Of a DNA stretch of 8,362 bases, positions 1-5,254 are shown one piece after another. This stretch comes from JAUZQZ01 sp036985955 (GTDB lineage: Bacteria > Pseudomonadota > Zetaproteobacteria > Mariprofundales > Mariprofundaceae), in contig BTQQ01000074.1 in NCBI GenBank assembly GCA_036985955.1, positions 1 through 8,362 of the forward strand. Reading direction: 5' to 3'. Position 1 is the stretch's first letter; every line of letters starts with the position of its first letter. The position numbers were made by a program, and so were the translations under genes. Below the pieces are notes generated by a model, which was not told the origin of the DNA, did not search any database, and was given only the letters and a program-made list of their open reading frames with translations.

Positions 1-716
1 GAAATGCGAATCGTGTCGCCAATCCCGTCGGCTAGCAGTAATCCCAGCCCGATGGAGGATTTGACTGTGCCGCCGAACCGGCTGCCGGCCTCGGTAATGC
101 CAAGATGAAAGGGGTAGTCCACTTTTTCAGCCAGCTTTCGGTATGCACAAACGGTCATGGGGATGTTGCTGGCTTTGAGGGATACCTTGATATCATGAAA
201 ATCCATGTCCTCAAGGATGCGGATATGGCCCAGAGCCGATTCAACCATGGCGTCGGCGCAGGGCTCGCCATACTTCTCCAATAAATGTTTTTCCAGCGAT
301 CCGGCATTGACGCCAATACGGATCGAGATATTGCGTTCCTGCGCGGCCTTGACGACTGTTTCAACACGGTCGCGGGTGCCGATATTTCCCGGGTTCAATC
401 GCAGACCGTGTACACCCGCATCCAGCGCCGCCAGCGCCATGCGGTGGCTGAAATGAATGTCAGCGATGATGGGTACCGGGGTTTGGTTCAGGATTTCGGA
501 CATCGCCACGGCTGAATCCGGGTCAGGTACCGAAACACGCACGATATCAGCGCCCGCTTCGGCCAGACGACTGATTTGCGCCACTGTCGCATCAATGTCC
601 GTTGTTGGCGTGTTAGTCATGGATTGTACGGCGATGGGAGCCTCACCACCAATGACGATGTTACCAACATGTACAGGCCGGGTTTTCCGGCGGGGTTTCA
701 GGATGGTATCACGCAT
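1..716 (-). CDS. ispG: IspG (GcpE), 4-hydroxy-3-methylbut-2-enyl diphosphate synthase, N-terminal part
   Basis: IspG converts 2-C-methyl-erythritol 2,4-cyclodiphosphate to HMBPP with a [4Fe-4S] cluster, the penultimate step of the MEP isoprenoid pathway, in the cytoplasm. The 238 codons visible cover the TIM-barrel domain. They include QSMTNTPTTD (31-40), ADIVRVSVP (56-64), ADIHF (85-89), LRLNPGNIG (105-113), IRIGVNAGSLEKHLLEKYGEP (132-152), HLGITEAG (204-211) and SSIGLGLLLADGIGDT (220-235), all IspG landmarks. The cluster-binding cysteines lie in the C-terminal part, beyond the window edge. The ATG at 716 is the only start codon between the upstream in-frame stop (752-750) and the conserved sequence. 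No clear Shine-Dalgarno precedes it, and it begins 19 nt after the lipoprotein stop, so translation may depend on read-in from that gene. The identification is firm. Confidence 0.96.
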   Translation of the reverse strand, partial: MRDTILKPRRKTRPVHVGNIVIGGEAPIAVQSMTNTPTTDIDATVAQISRLAEAGADIVRVSVPDPDSAVAMSEILNQTPVPIIADIHFSHRMALAALDAGVHGLRLNPGNIGTRDRVETVVKAAQERNISIRIGVNAGSLEKHLLEKYGEPCADAMVESALGHIRILEDMDFHDIKVSLKASNIPMTVCAYRKLAEKVDYPFHLGITEAGSRFGGTVKSSIGLGLLLADGIGDTIRI

Positions 717-735
717 GATGCGCTTGGGGCTATAG

Positions 736-1875
736 TCATGTGGACGGTACTATTTTTTTGCCAGGTGTTTTTTCATGATTGTTGTCCGTATCAGCTTTGC
801 TGCGCAGGATACGGAGGCGTTCTTGCAATTGTTGGGCTCGACGGAGGCTGTGCGCGTACTCCGTGTTGCCGGGACGCAGTGCAACCGCCTGACGCCAGTG
901 TTCCACTGCCTGATCCAGATGTTCCAGACGGAAGGCAATACGGCCTGCCTTGAATGCAGATGCTGCCTGCCTGTCCAGATTTCTCTCGATGGTCCTCAGG
1001 AAACGGTCTGCATGTTTCCCCCCCTCACGCTGATAGACCACGACATATCTTTTTGCTTTTAGCCATTCATCATTCTTTATCAGTTTCCGGATGGCTGCAG
1101 CGCTTACGGTTTTCGGTGCCGTAACGGGTCTTCTTTTGGCCATGGGCTGGTCAACAGGACGGACATGCAAATCCTTGGGCAGGGCTTTTTTGACTTCTCC
1201 CATCAGGGTTTTGCCCTTGTCAGAATCGGGCCGCAGTCGGTTGAACGATTCGATTTCCACATAAGCTACTTCCGGATAGCCCTCCCGCATTTCACGCTTG
1301 GCTGCAAGGTAGGCATCCCTTGCACGGGACAACATCCGGTTTTTCATCTTTTCCCGTTGGCGAGAGAAGGGGGTATCCTGGGGAGGCAATCCTTTTGGTG
1401 CGTCATATTGGTTGAGCGAACTTAGCAGTTGCTCGTCTTCTTTGCGCCGCTGGATAATCAGCTTGTCCATGCGAATCTGCCGCATGCGTAAATCCATACT
1501 GCGGGCTTTCTTTAACAAGGCGGCATTGCTGATGGAAAAGCTGGCTGCTTGTGCATACAAGGCTTTGGCTCGGGACCATGTTCCGGCTTCTTCAGCGCGA
1601 TTTGCTGCGTTGACATAGTGTCTGAGTAGCCGCAAACGTGCCGGCTCAATCTTTTCCTTCAGCAGAGCTCTGGCATTTGCATAATCAGGGCGGGATTTAT
1701 CCATATGGAAAACAGTATCTCTTGCTTCCATGATGCGCCCCGCCTTGTAGTCCCGGAGCACTGATTCGTAACCATACAAAAAAGCCAAGGTTCGGGATTT
1801 TACAGACAGTGTACAAGCGGAAAAAGTGCCCATGCACAGCACCAACAGCAATCCACGGGCAGTAAATAAACGCAT
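736..1875 (-). CDS. TPR-containing lipoprotein, hypothetical
   Basis: This is a 379-residue protein of no recognised named family. It opens with a lipoprotein signal: Arg2 and Arg7, a hydrophobic core (LLLVLCMGTF, 9-18), then Ser-Ala-Cys with Cys21 as the likely lipidated residue. Thr at +2 would favour the outer membrane if this follows the E. coli sorting rule. The rest is helical and very basic: an Arg/Lys-rich stretch at about 122-150, a Pro-containing linker at 238-256 (RPVDQPMAKRRPVTAPK), and a TPR-like repeat at about 303-336 (AASAFKAGRIAFRLEHLDQA, then VEHWRQAVALRP). The open frame extends upstream to 2157, but that extension is translated from a mobile element, so ATG 1875 with the signal peptide is the real start. 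The SD-like GGGAGGGGG (minus strand) comes from the element end. The protein may scaffold an envelope complex linked to the upstream cyclase; this is inferred only from position. Confidence 0.8.
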   Translation of the reverse strand: MRLFTARGLLLVLCMGTFSACTLSVKSRTLAFLYGYESVLRDYKAGRIMEARDTVFHMDKSRPDYANARALLKEKIEPARLRLLRHYVNAANRAEEAGTWSRAKALYAQAASFSISNAALLKKARSMDLRMRQIRMDKLIIQRRKEDEQLLSSLNQYDAPKGLPPQDTPFSRQREKMKNRMLSRARDAYLAAKREMREGYPEVAYVEIESFNRLRPDSDKGKTLMGEVKKALPKDLHVRPVDQPMAKRRPVTAPKTVSAAAIRKLIKNDEWLKAKRYVVVYQREGGKHADRFLRTIERNLDRQAASAFKAGRIAFRLEHLDQAVEHWRQAVALRPGNTEYAHSLRRAQQLQERLRILRSKADTDNNHEKTPGKKIVPST

Positions 1876-1891
1876 GCTAGTGCCCCCTCCC
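1876..1891 (-). promoter_or_regulatory. Element-derived ribosome binding site for the lipoprotein
   Basis: On the minus strand the outer end of the left TIR reads GGGAGGGGGCACTAGC followed by the lipoprotein ATG at 1875. GGAGG lies 10 nt from the start codon and GAGGGGG lies 8 nt from it. This is the only Shine-Dalgarno-like sequence there and it lies wholly inside the mobile element. Confidence 0.5.
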
Positions 1892-1911
1892 GTAAATTCG
1901 TGCACCATCAG
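1877..1911 (+). repeat. Left terminal inverted repeat of the MITE
   Basis: This is 35 bp beginning CTAGTGCCCCCTCCCG and containing TAAATTCGTGCAC. It matches the reverse complement of 2098-2132 except at positions 1885 (C here) and 1906 (C here). Read on the minus strand, its outer end gives GGGAGGGGGCACTAG immediately before the lipoprotein ATG. Confidence 0.88.
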
Positions 1912-2006
1912 AGCCGCCCCAAGGAGCCAAGGCAAGGCGCGTCCCGAAGGCAATGGCGCGCCCTTGGCGAGGGGCGCAACGCCGCATTGGCTCCTTGGGG
2001 CGGCTC
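1911..2006. repeat. Internal 20-bp perfect inverted repeat (1911-1930 / 1987-2006)
   Basis: GAGCCGCCCCAAGGAGCCAA at 1911-1930 is exactly complementary to 1987-2006. The first arm starts on the last base of the left TIR, and a 56-nt GC-rich loop lies between the arms. Within the loop, 1933-1941 can pair with 1957-1966. An alternative perfect 11-bp pairing links 1931-1941 (GGCAAGGCGCG) with 2067-2077. In the operon transcript this would form a strong, possibly switching, structured RNA. Confidence 0.8.
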
Positions 2007-2097
2007 CCTTCGGGCGAGCGGTTGCGTTGCACTCGTTTGCATTGGCCACAGCCAGTTCCGCACTCGCGCGCCTTGCCGCACATCCCGCCAGAACTCG

Positions 2098-2132
2098 CTG
2101 ATAGTGCACGAATTTACGGGAGGAGGCACTAG
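2098..2132 (-). repeat. Right terminal inverted repeat of the MITE
   Basis: This is 35 bp ending GTGCACGAATTTACGGG then AGGAGGCACTAG on the plus strand, the inverted partner of 1877-1911 with two mismatches. On the minus strand its terminal CTAG supplies the TAG stop (2131-2129) of the adenylate cyclase. Confidence 0.88.
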
Positions 2133-3601
2133 ATATCCCCCACAACTTGCCGCACATCGGATGGTAAAGTCAGGTCGAAGGCAAGGGCGATAGCATGTCT
2201 GATGTTTGTCTGTATTTTTTCATCTGTTACCCTGATATAGCCACACCTCATGGGTTCACGGATACCCTTGATATCTTTTTCACCAATGCTGTCAAAACTA
2301 AATCCTGAACCTAATGCGTCAAAGGTAAGGCGTGTAAGTGCTACCTGATTGCCTTCGCCTATGCCGCCCATGCGTGATGCCATATTAACGGCATCACCAA
2401 TCACCGTATATTCAAGTCGTTCGGCAGCGCCAATATTGCCGACGATGACCTGCCCACTGTTGATCCCGATGCGAAAAGCAATCGGTTCACCGGATTGACG
2501 CAAGATGCCCAGTTTACTGCAGGCTTTTGCCATCGCCAATCCTGCCTTGGCCGCGTGCCGGGCATGCTGTACGTCTTCATGCGGATGGTTGAATACCGCC
2601 ATCACGGCATCACCGATATATTTATCCACATGGCCGCCATAGTAGTCAATGATGCGGTGAAATACTTCAAAATGCTGGTTTAACACATCCACCACTTCTT
2701 CGGTGGAAGTGGATTCGGAAAACGACGTGAAGGAAACCATGTCCGCGAACAGGACAGTAACCTCCTGCCGACGGTTTTTGGATTGCGTGACACCTTCATC
2801 AAACACCTCAGCGACCAGTTTCGGATTAAGATAACGGCCAAAGATGTCACGAATTTCCTCCTTGTGCGCCAATTCTCCAACCATGTTATTGAACTGCTTG
2901 GTCGCATCAGTGATCTCATCATTACCCATGAGTGGCAAGCGAATGCTGTAATCGCCAAAAGCCACATGCTCGGCTGCCTGCGCCAATGCCTCAATAGGTT
3001 TGCTCATGCGGCCCGCAATCCAGTATACCGCAAGACTGGCCAAGACGATGACCGTGATGGAAGTCAGCGCCATGCGTGTCACCAGCTGGCTGGCGAGTTC
3101 CTCCCATGCTTTTTCAGAATAGCGCACGGCAATGGTGCCGACTTCTGTTCCAGCATATTCGATTTTTTTAACAAGCCACAAGTGTTCCGCAGGCAACCGC
3201 ATCGCCTTGTTTTTTGCGATCATTTTGTGCAACAGAGGATCGTCTACACTAATGTTGCCATAATGCTGGTCCTCTCCATTGGGATATTCGATATGTGCGC
3301 CAAGCACCGCCGGCACTTTTTTAAGAAAACCGGATACGATGACATCAACCTCGACCTTGCTTCCGGCCAGCACCGGCAGTTTTAGCTCGTCGCCAAGGCG
3401 TTCCACCATCACCTGCGCTTGCGCTGACTGACTGTCCAGCCATGCATCGCGTTCCAAGTCGAGAATAATCAGCGATACTGTCAGCACAGCCACGGATACG
3501 GTGAAACTTACCAGTATGGTCCAGCGCCAGCGTATGGGGAAGCGTGGCAGAGCTTCTTCCTGTTCGAAATTTTGCTGTATATGCGTATCCGGTTCCGGCA
3601 T
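2129..3601 (-). CDS. Class III adenylate cyclase, membrane-anchored with HAMP domain
   Basis: This 490-residue inner-membrane enzyme should make cAMP from ATP. Domains in order: a short cytoplasmic N-terminus; TM1 about 26-48; a periplasmic sensor region about 49-177; TM2 about 178-197; HAMP about 198-250; the junction motif DIFGRYLNPKLVAEV (252-266); then the cyclase domain to about 455. Metal-binding aspartates are Asp287 (LFADMVSF) and Asp331 (KYIGDAVMAVF). Lys327 and Asp403 (TVIGD) are the adenine-selecting pair, and Asn406 and Arg410 (NMASR) are the transition-state residues. All six are present, so an active adenylate rather than guanylate cyclase is expected. A roughly 35-residue tail follows the catalytic domain. 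It lies 82 nt downstream of the diguanylate cyclase. The stop codon TAG lies in the mobile element boundary, but the reconstructed empty site has the same stop, so the protein was not truncated. No strong SD precedes ATG 3601. Confidence 0.93.
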   Translation of the reverse strand: MPEPDTHIQQNFEQEEALPRFPIRWRWTILVSFTVSVAVLTVSLIILDLERDAWLDSQSAQAQVMVERLGDELKLPVLAGSKVEVDVIVSGFLKKVPAVLGAHIEYPNGEDQHYGNISVDDPLLHKMIAKNKAMRLPAEHLWLVKKIEYAGTEVGTIAVRYSEKAWEELASQLVTRMALTSITVIVLASLAVYWIAGRMSKPIEALAQAAEHVAFGDYSIRLPLMGNDEITDATKQFNNMVGELAHKEEIRDIFGRYLNPKLVAEVFDEGVTQSKNRRQEVTVLFADMVSFTSFSESTSTEEVVDVLNQHFEVFHRIIDYYGGHVDKYIGDAVMAVFNHPHEDVQHARHAAKAGLAMAKACSKLGILRQSGEPIAFRIGINSGQVIVGNIGAAERLEYTVIGDAVNMASRMGGIGEGNQVALTRLTFDALGSGFSFDSIGEKDIKGIREPMRCGYIRVTDEKIQTNIRHAIALAFDLTLPSDVRQVVGDI

Positions 3602-3683
3602 GAGGTTACTCTATCGAATTCCTTTCCGTGAGCAACGCATGGTGGAGTGATGAACACGATTCATGAAAAATCCCGGTTAAACT

Positions 3684-4574
3684 TTATCGGTCAGCTGTTC
3701 CGCCACCTGCAATACAATTTCTCCCTGCCTCTTTGGCCTGGTACAAATATCTATCGGCAAGATGGAGAAGGTTCTCGGCCTCTGTTTCAACAGATGCGTT
3801 GGCAGCACCGGGGGAAAATTCGGCGACACCGGCCGAGAAACTGACGGGAATACGGGATCCATCCGGTAAAGTAACGGATCCGGCCACAACATTTGCAAGC
3901 CATTTTTTTGCCGCGATGGTGGCTTGGGCTCCAGGCGTATGTGGCAGCAACACAAGAAACTCCTCACCGCCCCACCGCCCGAGAACATCTGTATCCCGGA
4001 TGCTCGACTGGAGGGTATTCACAATACTTTTGAGTACGGCATCACCGGCTGGATGCCCATGAGTGTCGTTGACTGATTTGAAGTGATCCAGATCTATCAA
4101 CACCACGGAATAAGGAAAGCCATAGCGCCTGGATTGAGCGATGCCTTCATTCATAGCAGAGAGCATGTGGCGACGGTTATAAGCGCCTGTCAGCGGATCA
4201 TGAGTGGCTTCAAAGAGAAGTTTCTCCTTTGCATCCTTCAGGCGATTGACCATCTTCAGAATCAATTTGGCTTCCAGCCCACCGATCACACCACCGACAC
4301 CGAGAATGCCAGCTGCCACATCTTCCACCATTTCATTGCCCGTGAGATTAAAGGCAATGCATGGCGTGCAGCTTTTGATTGCCTCTTCGATATCATGGTA
4401 GGTGGGGATGCCATTTTCTTTGGCCAGGAGCATGGCCGGAGCATCCGGATGCCTGTCCACGACGCCAACAACTTCCACCAATTCTTCGTTTTGTAGCATT
4501 TCCAGTATCGCAGAGCCTGCCTGGCCTCCACCCAGAATCAATGCGCGGTTAGGACTTTCCTTTGACTGGACCAT
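3684..4574 (-). CDS. Diguanylate cyclase with N-terminal Rossmann (NAD-type) domain
   Basis: This 296-residue cytoplasmic protein should make c-di-GMP from two GTP. Residues 10-100 form a Rossmann-like fold: a beta strand into ALILGGGQAG (GxGxxG at 15-20), a second strand ending in Asp40 (VVGVVD), the acidic residue typical of NAD(H) rather than NADP binding, then a GIPTYHDIEEAI segment and IAFNLTGNEMV (73-83). A linker helix (101-120) leads to the GGDEF domain (FEATHDPLTGAYNRR at 121-135). The active site is intact: Asp161 and Asp163, Phe165-Lys166, NDTHGHPAGD (169-178) and GGEEF (202-206). The inhibitory I-site RxxD (Arg193-Asp196) is at the correct five-residue spacing. No transmembrane segment is seen. 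The start at 4574 is preferred over ATG 4631 because GGAG lies 8 nt upstream and the longer form would run into the divergent promoter region. A redox or nucleotide sensor role for the Rossmann part is inferred. Confidence 0.92.
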   Translation of the reverse strand: MVQSKESPNRALILGGGQAGSAILEMLQNEELVEVVGVVDRHPDAPAMLLAKENGIPTYHDIEEAIKSCTPCIAFNLTGNEMVEDVAAGILGVGGVIGGLEAKLILKMVNRLKDAKEKLLFEATHDPLTGAYNRRHMLSAMNEGIAQSRRYGFPYSVVLIDLDHFKSVNDTHGHPAGDAVLKSIVNTLQSSIRDTDVLGRWGGEEFLVLLPHTPGAQATIAAKKWLANVVAGSVTLPDGSRIPVSFSAGVAEFSPGAANASVETEAENLLHLADRYLYQAKEAGRNCIAGGGTADR

Positions 4575-4648
4575 TTCCACTCCTGTCCCGTTATTGGCGG
4601 TGCAAGGATAATTCAGGCTAGAATATGCCACTTTTCAAGGAGAAATGC
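4575..4648. promoter_or_regulatory. Divergent intergenic region between the diguanylate cyclase and yhbY
   Basis: These 74 bp must hold the start signals for both directions. On the plus strand TAGAAT (4619-4624) matches the sigma70 -10 at five of six positions. The best -35, TTGGCG at 4594-4599, matches four of six but leaves a long 19-bp spacer. On the minus strand TTGAAA (4639-4634) is a possible -35, with only a poor -10 downstream. yhbY has a good SD, AAGGAG, at 4638-4643. Promoter positions are tentative. Confidence 0.35.
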
Positions 4649-4942
4649 ATGCCTGACACACGCAAACTGGATGCAAAGCAGAAAAAACAGCTCAAACAGG
4701 CTGCTCACCATTTAAAGCCCGTCGTACGTATCGGGCAGAAAGGGCTTACGGAAAATCTTATTTGTGAGACGGATACCTGCCTTGCACGGCACGAACTGAT
4801 TAAGGTGCATGTGGCGGCAGGGGACAGGCAGGCGCGTTCCGATATGGCTGAAAGGCTGGCTGATGCCACCCATGCGGCTTTTGTACATCAGGTTGGCAAG
4901 GTATTTGTGCTATACCGTCAACGCAAGGATGCTGATGACTGA
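4649..4942 (+). CDS. yhbY: YhbY family (CRM domain) ribosome-associated RNA-binding protein
   Basis: This 97-residue protein is the same length as E. coli YhbY and consists of a single CRM/CRS1-YhbY RNA-binding domain; the family associates with pre-50S ribosomal particles. Visible hallmarks are KLDAKQKKQLKQAAHHLKPV (5-24), the GxxG-type loop in VRIGQKGLTENLI (25-37), KVHVAAGDRQARSDMAERLA (53-72) and the C-terminal VHQVGKVFVLYRQ strand (80-92). ATG 4649 is chosen because AAGGAG lies six bases before it; the in-frame ATG at 4625 has no SD and would add eight residues outside the domain. It is the first gene of a two-gene plus-strand unit and overlaps bolA by 8 bp, so the two are probably translationally coupled. 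Confidence 0.93.
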   Translation: MPDTRKLDAKQKKQLKQAAHHLKPVVRIGQKGLTENLICETDTCLARHELIKVHVAAGDRQARSDMAERLADATHAAFVHQVGKVFVLYRQRKDADD

Positions 4943-5210
4943 TTACGAGCAACGGATTCGGGGCATCCTTGAAAACACATTTTGTCCGGCACTGCTTGAA
5001 ATTGAGGATGAATCATGGAAACACGCGGGACATACCGGTGTGCACACGCACGGTGGCGGGCATTTCGTGGTGCGTATTGTGGCTACGTGTTTTAGAGGAA
5101 AAACAAGGGTCGAACGGCATCGCATGGTGAATGAAGCGCTGGGAGACGCATTTGAAGCCGACATTCATGCGCTGTCGATTAAGGCCAACACACCTGAAGA
5201 AGCAAGTTAG
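4935..5210 (+). CDS. bolA: BolA family protein
   Basis: This is a 91-residue BolA/IbaG-type protein. Family members partner with monothiol glutaredoxins in iron-sulfur handling, and some act as stress or morphology regulators. The sequence shows the full fold: an N-terminal helix (YEQRIRGILENTF), LEIEDESWKHAGH (20-32), the variable loop HTHGGGHFVVRIVATCF (36-52) containing a candidate ligand His, then GKTRVERHRMVNEAL (54-68) and the C-terminal IHALSIKANTPEE (76-88). The GKxRVxRHRxV and ALSIKAxTPEE motifs are diagnostic. ATG 4935 is preferred because AAGG at 4925-4928 is six bases upstream; ATG 4929 would leave no spacer. It overlaps yhbY. Its TAG stop (5208-5210) forms the left tip of a perfect palindrome shared with the convergent antiporter gene. 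Confidence 0.94.
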   Translation: MTDYEQRIRGILENTFCPALLEIEDESWKHAGHTGVHTHGGGHFVVRIVATCFRGKTRVERHRMVNEALGDAFEADIHALSIKANTPEEAS

Positions 5211-5254
5211 GACCTGTTCACATAAAATCCTGGATTTTATGTGAACAGGTCCTA
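5208..5254. repeat. Perfect 47-nt palindrome between convergent genes; possible tiny mobile element
   Basis: The 23 bases 5208-5230 (starting TAGGACCTGTTCACAT) are exactly complementary to 5232-5254, with a single T at 5231 as centre. The sequence contains the TAG stop of bolA on the plus strand and the TAG stop of the antiporter on the minus strand. As RNA it would be a very stable hairpin on either strand, but neither side is followed by a run of U, so it is not a classical intrinsic terminator. TA at 5208-5209 and 5253-5254 could be a target duplication around a 43-nt core (5210-5252). It could act as a two-way transcription barrier or 3'-end stabiliser. Confidence 0.85.

Larger units (their letters stand above)
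1877..2132. mobile_element. MITE-like non-autonomous element, 256 bp, with 35-bp terminal inverted repeats
   Basis: The two ends, 1877-1911 and 2098-2132, are inverted copies of each other over 35 bp with two mismatches. Both ends finish in CTAG, so the target duplication could be CTAG (core 1881-2128) or TA (core 1880-2129). The interior is visibly more GC-rich than the genes on either side, contains further inverted repeats, and encodes only short overlapping open frames with no transposase features. It lies exactly between the stop of the adenylate cyclase and the start of the lipoprotein. Small size, long TIRs, no coding capacity and a clean reconstructable empty site together fit a MITE. 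CTAG/TA targets are known for IS5- and IS630-like transposons, but I cannot name the parent family. Confidence 0.82.

Noticed and set aside
2129..2140. Truncation of the adenylate cyclase by the element
   Set aside because: The reconstructed empty site carries the same TAG stop, so the C-terminus appears unchanged.
1876..2157. N-terminal extension of the lipoprotein frame starting at 2157
   Set aside because: The extra 94 residues are a translation of the mobile element and of the cyclase gene end, and the lipoprotein signal begins at ATG 1875.
1826..2193. Several 68-97 residue open frames on both strands in the element
   Set aside because: They are GC-driven, overlap one another, lie in TIRs and hairpins, and show no protein motif.
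2783..3385. A 200-residue plus-strand open frame opposite the adenylate cyclase
   Set aside because: It is antisense to a well-conserved gene, and its translation shows no coherent domain.
4575..4631. Longer start of the diguanylate cyclase at ATG 4631
   Set aside because: There is no SD, it would overlap the divergent promoter region, and GGAG precedes the ATG at 4574.
5216..5246. CRP site suggested by TCACA and TGTGA within the palindrome
   Set aside because: The half-sites are in the wrong order and too far apart for TGTGA-N6-TCACA, and they lie at a convergent 3' end.
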